DNA of 21,484 nucleotides from JAUREX01 sp044356825 (GTDB lineage Bacteria; Pseudomonadota; Alphaproteobacteria; Rhodobacterales; Rhodobacteraceae): the NCBI GenBank assembly GCA_044356825.1, contig JBIKVM010000025.1, forward strand, positions 1 through 21,484. Reading direction: 5' to 3'. The notes beneath the pieces are model-generated. The model was not told the DNA's origin. It ran no database searches and was given only the letters and a program-made list of their open reading frames with translations. The position numbers were made by a program, and so were the translations under genes. This document shows, piece after piece, positions 6,533 to 14,191 of this stretch (within the stretch, counting starts at the first letter, position 1; each line of letters starts with the position of its first letter).

Positions 6533-7627
6533 ATGGGTGCGGTGCAGACGCTGACGGTGGCCGAGGACGACGCGGGCCAGCGGCTCGATCGCTGGTTGCG
6601 CCGGCGCTTTCCGCACCTCGCGCAGGGCGCGATCGAGAAACTCTGCCGCACGGGGCAGCTGCGCCTCGACGGGGCGCGGGCCAAGGCGTCGGACCGCGTG
6701 GCAGCGGGGCAGGCGGTGCGCGTGCCGCCCCTGCCCGATGCGCCGCCGGCCGATGCCGCGCGTCCCGACCGGACCGGGGCGCCGGCGCGCGCGCCTGCCG
6801 CGGCCGCCGCCTCGGACGCCGATGCGGCGATGATGCGCGCGGCCGTGATCTGGCAGGACCAGCACATGATCGTGCTGAACAAGCCGCCCGGCCTGCCCTC
6901 GCAGGGGGGATCGGGGCAGGGGGGGCGGCATGTCGATGGCCTCTCGCACCTGCTGGCGGACGGCTACAAGGAACGCCCGCGCCTCGTGCACCGGCTCGAC
7001 AAGGACACCTCGGGCATCCTGCTGCTGGCCCGGACCGAGCGGGTGGCGCGGCGCCTTGCGGCGGCGTTCCGCGGGCGCGAGACGCGCAAGGTCTATTGGG
7101 CGGCGGTGGCGGGCGTGCCCGACCCCAAGGCGGGGCGCATCCGCTTCGGCCTCGTGCGCGCGGCGGGCCGCGGCGCGGGGGGCGAGGGCGAGAAGATGCG
7201 CTGCATCCTGCCCGACGCGGTCGAGACGACCGAGGGCGCGCAGGCCGCGACGACCGATTACCGCGTCCTCGACGCGCTCGGGCGGCGGGTGGCGTGGGTG
7301 GCGCTCGCGCCCATCACGGGGCGCACGCACCAGTTGCGCGCCCACATGGCCGAGATCGGCCACCCCATCGCGGGCGACGGGAAATACGGCGGCAGCGGGC
7401 AGGAGAACCTCGGCGACGGCTGGGGGGCGCAACTCGGCGGCGAGATCAGCCGCAAGCTGCACCTGCACGCGCGCAGCCTGACGCTCGCCCATCCGGTGAC
7501 GGGGGAGGTCCTGACCTTCGTGGCCCCGCTGCCCCCGCACATGGCCCGGACATGGCAGATGCTGGGCTGGCGCGAGGCCGACGCCCCGGCCGACCCCTTC
7601 GCCGAGGCGCCGGGGCGGCGGCGATGA
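6533..7627 (+). CDS. rluC: RluA-family 23S rRNA pseudouridine synthase (RluC-like)
   Basis: Isomerises uridine to pseudouridine in RNA. By family it probably acts on 23S rRNA (RluC sites), but the exact target is not provable here. The 364-residue protein has an N-terminal S4 RNA-binding domain (about residues 15-65, QRLDRWLRRRFPHLAQGAIEK), an Ala/Pro-rich linker (about 66-100) and the catalytic domain with VHRLDKDTSGILLLAR, in which D156 is the catalytic aspartate. The segment ITGRTHQLRAHMAEIGHPIAGD is also typical. A longer in-frame reading from 6437 lies inside crcB and is rejected. The ATG follows the crcB stop by 1 base, and the stop overlaps the ATP12 start (ATGA). Confidence 0.92.
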   Translation: MGAVQTLTVAEDDAGQRLDRWLRRRFPHLAQGAIEKLCRTGQLRLDGARAKASDRVAAGQAVRVPPLPDAPPADAARPDRTGAPARAPAAAAASDADAAMMRAAVIWQDQHMIVLNKPPGLPSQGGSGQGGRHVDGLSHLLADGYKERPRLVHRLDKDTSGILLLARTERVARRLAAAFRGRETRKVYWAAVAGVPDPKAGRIRFGLVRAAGRGAGGEGEKMRCILPDAVETTEGAQAATTDYRVLDALGRRVAWVALAPITGRTHQLRAHMAEIGHPIAGDGKYGGSGQENLGDGWGAQLGGEISRKLHLHARSLTLAHPVTGEVLTFVAPLPPHMARTWQMLGWREADAPADPFAEAPGRRR

Positions 7628-8334
7628 CGGGCTGGGCACGGCGGCGGTTCTGGTCCGAGGCGACGGTGCGCCCCGAGGGCGCGGGCTTTGGCGTCGCCCT
7701 CGACGCGCGGGCATTGCGCACGCCGGGCAAGGCGGTGCTCTGCGTCCCGACCGAGGCGCTCGGGCGCGCCATCGCCGCCGAATGGGCCGCGCAGGAGGGC
7801 GAGGTCCGCCCCGCCCTGATGCCGATGACGCGCATGGCGAACACCGCGATCGACCGTGTCGCGGCCGCGCGCGCCGAGGTGGTGGCCGAGATCGCGGGCT
7901 ATGGCGGCACGGACCTCATCTGCTATCGCGCCGAGGGGCCGGCGGCGCTGGTGGCGCGACAGGCGGCGGCGTGGGATCCGGCGCTTGGCTGGGCGCGCGC
8001 GCGGTTCGGGGCGGACCTCAGGGTGACGCGGGGCGTCGTGCCCGTGACGCAGCCGCCCGAGGCGCTCGCGCGCCTCGGCGCGGCGGTGGCGGCCCGTGAC
8101 GCCTTCGGCCTTGTCGGCCTGCACGATCTGGTGGCGATCACGGGGTCGCTGGTGCTCGGCCTCGGGGTGGCCGAGGGGTGGATCGGGGCGGCTGCCGCCT
8201 TCGATGCCGCCCATCTCGACGAGGGCTGGCAGGCCGAACTCTGGGGCGAGGACGAGGAAGCGGCCGAGGCGCGCGGCCTGCGCCGTGCCGCCCTGCTCGA
8301 TGCCGCGCGCTTCATGGCGGCCCTGTCGGGCTGA
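7624..8334 (+). CDS. ATP12-family F1-ATPase assembly chaperone
   Basis: ATP12 binds the free alpha subunit of F1 and prevents its aggregation before it joins the ATP synthase. The family occurs in mitochondria and Alphaproteobacteria. The 236-residue product shows family features: an opening ARRRFWSEATV, then GFGVALDARALRTPGKAVLCVPTEALGRAIAAEW, the RPALMPMTRMANTAIDRV block, GTDLICYRA, and the C-terminal Trp/Glu-rich LDEGWQAELWGEDEEA. The start overlaps the upstream stop by 4 bases (ATGA), so translation is probably coupled. In some relatives, as I recall, a HAD-like hydrolase lies between the pseudouridine synthase and this gene; here it is absent. Confidence 0.93.
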   Translation: MTGWARRRFWSEATVRPEGAGFGVALDARALRTPGKAVLCVPTEALGRAIAAEWAAQEGEVRPALMPMTRMANTAIDRVAAARAEVVAEIAGYGGTDLICYRAEGPAALVARQAAAWDPALGWARARFGADLRVTRGVVPVTQPPEALARLGAAVAARDAFGLVGLHDLVAITGSLVLGLGVAEGWIGAAAAFDAAHLDEGWQAELWGEDEEAAEARGLRRAALLDAARFMAALSG

Positions 8335-8409
8335 GGCGAGCCCAGACGGCCATGTTTCCATCCTGGGTTGCAGTCAGGGCGGAATCTGCAGGGCTCGGGC
8401 ACGCAAGCC

Positions 8410-8438
8410 TTGACGCAGGGCAGACAATCGTCACAGTC
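8410..8438 (+). promoter_or_regulatory. Possible promoter upstream of bztA
   Basis: TTGACG (8410-8415) is a five-of-six match to the -35 consensus. The region 17 bases later (ACAGTC, 8433-8438) is a poor -10 box. If used, it gives a leader of about 115 bases containing two hairpins. It is the best candidate I see in the 228-base gap between the ATP12 gene and bztA. Confidence 0.3.
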
Positions 8439-8460
8439 TGTCTCGCTGCTCTGCACCGGC

Positions 8461-8475
8461 GCTGGCGTTGCCAGC
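8461..8475 (+). promoter_or_regulatory. Inverted repeat in the bztA leader (first hairpin)
   Basis: GCTGGC (8461-8466), a 3-base loop GTT, and GCCAGC (8470-8475) form a perfect 6-base-pair stem. It lies within the presumed untranslated leader of bztA. The function is unknown. Confidence 0.4.
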
Positions 8476-8525
8476 CGGTCGCTTGCGCCGCGTTTCCTGC
8501 CGGACCCAAGCGCCGGCCCGACCCT

Positions 8526-8542
8526 CCGCCCGCTTCGGGCGG
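8526..8542 (+). promoter_or_regulatory. Hairpin immediately upstream of the bztA ribosome binding site
   Basis: CCGCCCG (8526-8532), loop CTT, and CGGGCGG (8536-8542) form a perfect 7-base-pair stem 20 bases before the bztA start and just before the purine-rich ribosome binding site (about 8549-8557). There is no T-run after it. It could stabilise the mRNA 5' end or modulate translation. Confidence 0.5.
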
Positions 8543-8562
8543 CAAACAAGGAAGAGGTACGC

Positions 8563-9579
8563 ATGAAGAAATCCGCACTCATCGGCGCGCTTGCGCTCGC
8601 CGGGCTCGCTTCCGGGGTGGCATCGGCCGCCACGCTCGACGACGTGAAGGCCCGTGGCGAACTCAACTGCGGCGTCTCGACGGGCGTCAACGGCTTCTCG
8701 GCCCCTGATGCCTCGGGCGAATGGCAGGGCTTCGACGTGGCGGTCTGCCGCGCCGTCGCGGCGGCCGTCCTCGGCGACCCCAAGAAGGTCAAGTTCGTCA
8801 CCACCACGGGCCAGACCCGTTTCACCGCGCTCGCCTCGGGCGAGGTGGACATGCTCGCGCGCAACTCGACCTGGACGTTCTCGCGCGATACCGACCTCAA
8901 GCTCGATTTCGTCGGCGTCAACTACTACGACGGCCAGGGCTTCATGGTGAACAAGGACATGGGCATCACCTCGGCCAAGGAGCTCGACGGGGCGACCGTC
9001 TGCATCCAGACCGGGACGACGACCGAACTGAACCTCGCCGATTACTTCCGCGTCAACAACATGACCTACGAGCCGGTCCCGATCGAGAAGAACGAAGAGG
9101 CCCAGCAGCAGTATCTGGCGCGTGCCTGCGACGTCTACACGACCGACGCCTCGGGCCTCGCGGCGACGCGGGCGACCTTCGCGGACCCCGAGAACCACAT
9201 CATCCTGCCCGAGATCATCTCGAAAGAGCCCCTCGGCCCGGTGGTGCGGCATGGCGACAACCAGTGGGCCGACATCGTCCGCTGGACGCTCTACGCGCTC
9301 GTCGCGGCCGAAGAGTATGGCGTGACCTCGGCCAACATCGAGGAACTCGCCAAGGGCACCACCAACCCCGAGATCAACCGCATGCTCGGCACCGAGGGTG
9401 AGCAGGGCGTGATGCTCGGGCTCGACAAGGACTGGGCCAAGCGCGCGATCCAGGCCGGCGGCAACTATGGCGAGATCTTCGCCGCCCACATCGGCGAATC
9501 GACACCGGTCGGACTTGCCCGCGGTCTGAACGCGCTCTGGACGCAGGGCGGTCTCCAGTACGCCCCGCCGTTCCGCTGA
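8563..9579 (+). CDS. bztA: Periplasmic glutamate/glutamine/aspartate/asparagine-binding protein (BztA/AapJ)
   Basis: The substrate-binding protein of a polar amino-acid ABC importer. The 338-residue protein starts with a Sec signal peptide (MKKSALIGALALAGLASGVASA, cleavage expected after about residue 22). The mature part begins ATLDDVKARGELNCGVSTG, then GFSAPDASGEWQGFDVAVCRAVAAAVLGD, and later GQTRFTALASGEVDMLARNSTWTFSRD, the pattern of the BztA/AapJ branch, whose members are larger than ordinary family-3 binding proteins. The cysteines in ELNCG, AVCRA, TVCIQ and RACDVY may form disulfides. GAAGAGG lies a few bases before the ATG at 8563. A longer reading from 8368 is rejected because the signal peptide fixes the start. 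It is followed by a strong hairpin and then the permease genes. Confidence 0.95.
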   Translation: MKKSALIGALALAGLASGVASAATLDDVKARGELNCGVSTGVNGFSAPDASGEWQGFDVAVCRAVAAAVLGDPKKVKFVTTTGQTRFTALASGEVDMLARNSTWTFSRDTDLKLDFVGVNYYDGQGFMVNKDMGITSAKELDGATVCIQTGTTTELNLADYFRVNNMTYEPVPIEKNEEAQQQYLARACDVYTTDASGLAATRATFADPENHIILPEIISKEPLGPVVRHGDNQWADIVRWTLYALVAAEEYGVTSANIEELAKGTTNPEINRMLGTEGEQGVMLGLDKDWAKRAIQAGGNYGEIFAAHIGESTPVGLARGLNALWTQGGLQYAPPFR

Positions 9580-9595
9580 TCGGCCACAACAGGGC

Positions 9596-9626
9596 GGCGC
9601 GCGTTCCCCATGCGGGGGCGCGCGCC
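9596..9626 (+). promoter_or_regulatory. Strong intercistronic hairpin between bztA and bztB
   Basis: GGCGCGCG (9596-9603) pairs perfectly with CGCGCGCC (9619-9626). In RNA the stem extends by two U-G and three C-G pairs, giving about 13 base pairs around a short loop. It lies 17 bases after the bztA stop and has no T-run. Hairpins at this place in binding-protein operons are known to protect the upstream message or cause partial termination, so that the binding protein is made in excess of the membrane components. Confidence 0.6.
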
Positions 9627-9669
9627 TGCACCTTCCACGATACGGACCGCAGGCGACGGGGATGACGTG

Positions 9670-10923
9670 ATGCAACGCACCGATGCCGCCGCACCGGGGG
9701 GATTCACCCACGGAATGCTGATCTACGACACGCGCTACCGCTCGCTCACGATTCAGGTCGTGTTCCTCATGCTGCTGATGGCGGCGGCGGCGTGGCTGAT
9801 CGAGAACACGATCGCGAACCTCGAGGCGCTCGGCAAGGATTTCAGCTTCCGCTTCCTTGGCCAGCCCGCGGGCTACGACATCAACCAGCGGCTGATCGAG
9901 TATTCGAGCCAGATGAGCCACGCGCGCGCCATGCTCGTGGGGTTGCTCAACACACTCGTGCTCGCCGCCGCGGCCTGCGTCACCGCCACCGTCGTCGGCG
10001 TCATCGCGGGCGTGCTGCGGCTGTCGCGCAACTGGGTCGTGGCGCGGCTGATGACCGTCTATGTCGAGGCCTTCCGCAACATCCCGCTGCTCTTGTGGAT
10101 CCTGCTCATCATGTCGGTGATGAGCGAAACGATGCCCCCGCCCGCGGCCTTCAAGGGCGACGCGCCGACGGCCTCGATGATCCTGTTCGATTCGGTCGCG
10201 GTCACCAACCGCGGGATCTATGTGCCCGAGCCGCTGTTCGACCGCTCGCTCGGGTCGGTCGATCTGGGCATCTTCCTCGTGAGCCTCGACCTGATCGCGA
10301 TCATCGCGGCCATCGCCGCGGCGGTCGCGATCAACCGCGCGATCCTGCGCCGGGCGGCGGCAGTGCAAAACAGCACGGGGCTGCGCCCGACGACGTGGTG
10401 GAAATCCGTGCTCGTGCTGGGCGGCATCCCGGTCGCGGTGCTGGCGGCGCTCGGCTTTCACCTCGGGATGCCCGAACTCAAGGGGCTGAACTTTTCGGGC
10501 GGGACGCATCTGCGCAACTCGCTCATCGCGATGTGGTTCGCGCTCACGATCTACACGGGTGCCTTCATCGCCGAGAACGTGCGGGCGGGGATCCTCGCCA
10601 TCTCGCGCGGGCAGACCGAGGCGGCGTTCTCGCTCGGGCTGCGGCCGGGCCGGACCATGAGCCTCGTGATCCTGCCGCAGGCGCTGCGGGTCATCATCCC
10701 GCCGCTAATCTCGCAATACCTCAACATCACCAAGAACACCTCGCTCGCGCTTGCCGTGGGCTACATGGACCTGCGCTCGACGCTCGGGGGCATCACGATC
10801 AACCAGACCGGGCGCGAGCTCGAGGGGATGCTCCTGATGATGCTCGTCTATCTGGTGCTGAGCCTCGCGATCTCGGGGGCGATGAACCTCTACAACGCCC
10901 GCGTGAAGATCAGGGAGCGCTAG
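9670..10923 (+). CDS. bztB: Polar amino-acid ABC transporter permease BztB (AapQ-like)
   Basis: One of two membrane subunits of the Bzt importer. The 417-residue protein is longer than a typical His/Glu-type permease because of an N-terminal extension and a large loop between the first and later membrane segments, as in BztB/AapQ. The conserved EAA loop reads ENVRAGILAISRGQTEAAFSLGL and ends in ILPQALRVIIPPL, the surface that contacts the ATPase. The SD-like GGGGAT precedes the ATG at 9670. An ATG at 9610 in the same frame falls within the hairpin loop region and has no SD, so it is less likely. The stop is one base from the bztC start. Confidence 0.93.
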   Translation: MQRTDAAAPGGFTHGMLIYDTRYRSLTIQVVFLMLLMAAAAWLIENTIANLEALGKDFSFRFLGQPAGYDINQRLIEYSSQMSHARAMLVGLLNTLVLAAAACVTATVVGVIAGVLRLSRNWVVARLMTVYVEAFRNIPLLLWILLIMSVMSETMPPPAAFKGDAPTASMILFDSVAVTNRGIYVPEPLFDRSLGSVDLGIFLVSLDLIAIIAAIAAAVAINRAILRRAAAVQNSTGLRPTTWWKSVLVLGGIPVAVLAALGFHLGMPELKGLNFSGGTHLRNSLIAMWFALTIYTGAFIAENVRAGILAISRGQTEAAFSLGLRPGRTMSLVILPQALRVIIPPLISQYLNITKNTSLALAVGYMDLRSTLGGITINQTGRELEGMLLMMLVYLVLSLAISGAMNLYNARVKIRER

Positions 10924-10924
10924 G

Positions 10925-12211
10925 ATGGATCGCACCGCCCCCTTCGTGCGCAGCGCCATGATCCCGCAATCCGCCCCCCCGCGGGGCGAAACGGGGCTGA
11001 TCCACTGGCTGCGCACCAACCTCTTCGCGACCCCGCTCGACACCGCGCTGACGATCATATCGGCGGTGGTGCTCTGGCAGATCCTGGCGGGCATCGGGCC
11101 GTGGTTCCTCAACGCCGTCTGGAACGCCTCGAGCCTCGCGCAGTGCCGCGAGATCCTCGCGGGCGAGAGCGGCGCCTGCCTCGCCGTCATCCGCGACCGC
11201 TGGCACCAACTGCTGTTCGGCTTCTACCCCTCCGAGCTCTACTGGCGCCCGACGCTCGCGCTGATCCTCATGATTGTTGCGCTGGCGCCGATCCTCTTCG
11301 CCGGGGTGCCGCGGCGGCTTCTGTGGTTTTCAGCCATCTATCCGGGGCTTGCCTTCTGGCTGCTCTGGGGCGGCTCGATCTGGTTCCCTGCGCTCGCGCT
11401 CGCGGGCTTTGTCGCGGGCTGGGCAGCATTCCGCGCGACCCTTGCGGCGGCTCCGATCCTCGCCGTGCCGGCGGCCGTCCTCGGCGCGCTCCTGTGGTGG
11501 TTCTTCGCGGTCGGGCCGCTCGCCGCCGCCCTTGGGGCGGCGCTGCCCATCGCCCTGACGGCCGTGCCCTCGGACGATTTCGGGGGCTTCATGCTCTCGA
11601 CCATCATCGGGGTCACCGGGATCGCGCTGTCGCTGCCGCTCGGCATCCTGCTCGCACTCGGGCGCAAGTCCGACATGTTCCTCATCAAGATCATCAGCGT
11701 GGGCTTCATCGAGTTCATCCGGGGCGTGCCGCTCATCACGCTGCTGTTCACAGCCTCGCTCCTGCTCAACTACTTCCTGCCGCCGGGGACGGATTTCGAC
11801 ATCATCCTGCGCGTCGTCATCATGGTGACGCTCTTCTCGGCGGCCTACATGGCCGAGGTCGTCCGCGGCGGCCTCGCGGCGCTGCCGCGCGGGCAGTTCG
11901 AGGCGGCCGATTCGCTCGGCCTCGACTACTGGAAGGCGATGCGCCTCATCATCCTGCCGCAGGCGCTCAAGATCTCGATCCCCGGCATCGTCAACAGCTT
12001 CATCGGGCTCTTCAAGGACACGACGCTTGTCGTCTTCATCGGCCTTCTCGATCCCTTGGGCCTGACCACCGCCATCCGCGCCGACAGCGCCTGGAACGGG
12101 ATCTTCTGGGAACTCTACATCTTCGTCGGCGCCTGTTTCTTCATCTTCTGCTTCGGTATGTCGCGCTACTCGATGCACCTCGAGGCACGCCTCAAGACCG
12201 ATCACCGCTAG
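10925..12211 (+). CDS. bztC: Polar amino-acid ABC transporter permease BztC (AapM-like)
   Basis: The second membrane subunit, expected to form a heterodimer with BztB. The 428-residue protein has a hydrophobic N-terminal half with many membrane segments and a C-terminal permease domain with the EAA loop EVVRGGLAALPRGQFEAADSLGL followed by ILPQALKISIPGIVNSFIGL. The ATG lies one base after the bztB stop, with GGGAGCG as the ribosome binding site. The stop TAG overlaps the AGGAG that serves bztD. Confidence 0.93.
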   Translation: MDRTAPFVRSAMIPQSAPPRGETGLIHWLRTNLFATPLDTALTIISAVVLWQILAGIGPWFLNAVWNASSLAQCREILAGESGACLAVIRDRWHQLLFGFYPSELYWRPTLALILMIVALAPILFAGVPRRLLWFSAIYPGLAFWLLWGGSIWFPALALAGFVAGWAAFRATLAAAPILAVPAAVLGALLWWFFAVGPLAAALGAALPIALTAVPSDDFGGFMLSTIIGVTGIALSLPLGILLALGRKSDMFLIKIISVGFIEFIRGVPLITLLFTASLLLNYFLPPGTDFDIILRVVIMVTLFSAAYMAEVVRGGLAALPRGQFEAADSLGLDYWKAMRLIILPQALKISIPGIVNSFIGLFKDTTLVVFIGLLDPLGLTTAIRADSAWNGIFWELYIFVGACFFIFCFGMSRYSMHLEARLKTDHR

Positions 12212-12220
12212 GAGCTTCGC

Positions 12221-12997
12221 ATGACCCAATCCGCCAGCAACGCCCAGATGGCCGTAAGCGACGAGGTCGCGATCGAGATCCGCGGCATGAACAAGTGGTT
12301 CGGCAGCTTCCATGTGCTGCGCGACATCGACATGACGGTGAAGCGCGGCGAGCGCATCGTGATCTGCGGCCCCTCCGGGTCGGGGAAATCCACCCTGATC
12401 CGCTGCATCAACCGGCTGGAAGAGCACCAGTCGGGCCGCATCGTGGTCGATGGCACCGAACTGACCTCGGACCTCAAGAACATCGACAAGGTCCGCTCCG
12501 AGGTCGGGATGGTGTTCCAGCACTTCAACCTCTTCCCCCACCTCACCATCCTCGAGAATTGCACGCTGGCGCCGATCTGGGTGCGCAAGACGCCCAAGAA
12601 GGAGGCCGAGGAAATCGCGATGCATTTCCTGAGCAAGGTGAAGATCCCCGAACAGGCGCTGAAATACCCCGGCCAGCTCTCGGGCGGGCAGCAGCAGCGG
12701 GTCGCGATCGCGCGGTCGCTGTGCATGAAGCCGCGCATCATGCTTTTCGACGAACCGACCTCGGCGCTCGACCCCGAGATGATAAAGGAGGTGCTCGACA
12801 CCATGATCGAGCTCGCGCGCGAGGGGATGACGATGCTGGTCGTCACCCACGAGATGGGCTTCGCGCAGGCGGTGGCGAACCGCGTCGTCTTCATGGACCA
12901 GGGCCAGATCGTCGAGGAGAACGAGCCGCGCGCCTTCTTCAACAACCCCCAGTCCGACCGCACCAAGCTCTTCCTGAGCCAGATCCTCGGGCACTGA
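12221..12997 (+). CDS. bztD: Polar amino-acid ABC transporter ATP-binding protein BztD (AapP/GlnQ-like)
   Basis: Hydrolyses ATP to drive glutamate/glutamine/aspartate/asparagine uptake. The 258-residue protein has Walker A GPSGSGKST (residues 50-58), the Q-loop VFQHFNLFPH, the signature LSGGQQQR (153-160), Walker B IMLFDEP (173-179) and the switch histidine H210 in VVTHEMGF. The AGGAG site sits at 12210-12214. It is the last gene of the bztABCD operon; the next gene is convergent with only 7 bases between the stops and no obvious terminator. Confidence 0.96.
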   Translation: MTQSASNAQMAVSDEVAIEIRGMNKWFGSFHVLRDIDMTVKRGERIVICGPSGSGKSTLIRCINRLEEHQSGRIVVDGTELTSDLKNIDKVRSEVGMVFQHFNLFPHLTILENCTLAPIWVRKTPKKEAEEIAMHFLSKVKIPEQALKYPGQLSGGQQQRVAIARSLCMKPRIMLFDEPTSALDPEMIKEVLDTMIELAREGMTMLVVTHEMGFAQAVANRVVFMDQGQIVEENEPRAFFNNPQSDRTKLFLSQILGH

Positions 12998-13004
12998 GGG
13001 CCGT

Positions 13005-13538
13005 TCAGCCCGCGGCGGCCTCGAGCCCCCGCGGCCAGACGAAACCGATGAGCCGCCCGCGGCCCCGCACCGCCTCGGCCCAGTTCGGGGCATCGAAGGC
13101 GATGTGGGCGGTGGCGCCGGTCGGATAGCGCGCCAGCACCTCGGCCGCCTCGGGGTCGGCGGGCGGGGCCGCGATCAGCCGCTGGGCCAGCGCCCCGATG
13201 CCCGGGTTGTGGCCGATCATCAGCACGCCCGCACCGGCCGCGCCCGCCAGCACCTCGGCCATCGTCTCGGGCGGGGCGAGGTAGAGCCGCGGCTCGAGCC
13301 GCAGCGCGGCCGCGCCAAGGGTGCCGGCGGCGGCGGCGACGCGCATCCATGTCTCGCGCGTGCGCTGGGCGTCCGAGGCGATGACCTCATCGGGGCGGGC
13401 GTCCGTCGCGGCGAGCCACGCGCCGAGCCGCGCCGCCGCCCGGCGCCCCCGGCCCGAGAGCGGGCGCGCGTGGTCGGGCAGCGCCGGATCGTCCCAGTCG
13501 GATTTCGCGTGCCGCATCAGCCACAGGTGCAGGGTCAT
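13005..13538 (-). CDS. sixA: SixA-like histidine phosphatase
   Basis: A cytoplasmic branch-2-type histidine phosphatase of the SixA family, which removes phosphate from phosphohistidine in histidine-phosphotransfer proteins; in E. coli it acts on the nitrogen-branch PTS protein NPr. The 177-residue protein has the catalytic RHAK (R9, H10), the SDAQRTRET motif (about residues 55-63) and the second histidine in GHNPGIG (H110). The start overlaps the stop of the iron-sulfur gene (ATGA), so it is the last gene of the argB operon. The substrate is not deducible from sequence, so the symbol marks family similarity only. Confidence 0.82.
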   Translation of the reverse strand: MTLHLWLMRHAKSDWDDPALPDHARPLSGRGRRAAARLGAWLAATDARPDEVIASDAQRTRETWMRVAAAAGTLGAAALRLEPRLYLAPPETMAEVLAGAAGAGVLMIGHNPGIGALAQRLIAAPPADPEAAEVLARYPTGATAHIAFDAPNWAEAVRGRGRLIGFVWPRGLEAAAG

Positions 13539-14191
13539 CGGTGAAAGGCCTCCATGTGATGGGCGCGCTGGGCCTCGGGCAGGCCGAAGGCGGCGGCGGG
13601 TGGGCAGGCCATGCGCACGCGGCAGCCGCCGGTGCGGCAGGCCGCCCCCTCGGGGCTGGCGACATGGGCGCGGCAGGCGGGGACGTCGTAGCCCTCGGGG
13701 CCGAGCGCGCCGACGGGGCAGGCGCCGAGGCAGGGGCGGGCGCAGCCGGCGCAGGGCGGCTCCGCAAGCGGCGCCGGCAGCGCGATGCGCGACCGAAGCG
13801 CGATCGCCCCGCGGTAGGAGATCATGAGCCCCGCCCGATCATGGACCAGGAGCCGCACGGGCGAGGCCCACGCCCGGCCGCTGCGCAGCGCCCAGGCATA
13901 GAAGGGCCGCCACGGCGGGCCGCCGAAGGGGAAAAGCGCCTTGGCGCCCAGATCGCAGGCCATCCGCCCGATCACCCGGCGCGAGAAGCGATCGACCGGG
14001 TCGGGCGCGCCGTCCCGCCCCTCGGGCGCGGCCGCGAGCGCCGGCCAGAAGGCGCCCCCGTCGGGGCCGATCAGCACGAGGGTGCGCGTGCCGGGGGGCA
14101 GGTCGCCCTCATCCCCCTTGGCATGGAACGCGCCCATCACCGCGAGGCCATGCGGCCGGGCGGCGGCGGCGATGCGGTCGAGTGTCTTCAC
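13535..14191 (-). CDS. Eight-cysteine iron-sulfur (ferredoxin-like) protein
   Basis: A 218-residue protein of unassigned function. Its C-terminal third holds eight cysteines: C147, C150, C154 and C158 (C-x2-C-x3-C-x3-CP, a [4Fe-4S] binding pattern), then C173, C185, C190 and C196P. This suggests one or two 4Fe-4S clusters. The N-terminal part includes GDLPPGTRTLVLIGPDGGAFWP and GPPWRPFYAWALRSGRAWASPV, reminiscent of QueG-like epoxyqueuosine reductases and proteins annotated simply as ferredoxin. The start is GTG at 14189-14191, overlapping the argB stop by 4 bases (GTGA); a longer ATG reading begins far inside argB and is rejected. It lies between argB and sixA. No target is evident. Confidence 0.75.
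   Translation of the reverse strand: MKTLDRIAAAARPHGLAVMGAFHAKGDEGDLPPGTRTLVLIGPDGGAFWPALAAAPEGRDGAPDPVDRFSRRVIGRMACDLGAKALFPFGGPPWRPFYAWALRSGRAWASPVRLLVHDRAGLMISYRGAIALRSRIALPAPLAEPPCAGCARPCLGACPVGALGPEGYDVPACRAHVASPEGAACRTGGCRVRMACPPAAAFGLPEAQRAHHMEAFHR

Noticed and set aside
8431..10509. 692-codon open frame antisense to bztA and bztB
   Set aside because: Low-complexity composition from third-position GC bias, no domain, and it covers two clear genes.
11330..13093. 587-codon open frame antisense to bztC and bztD
   Set aside because: Same reason; the sense genes have full ABC transporter motifs.
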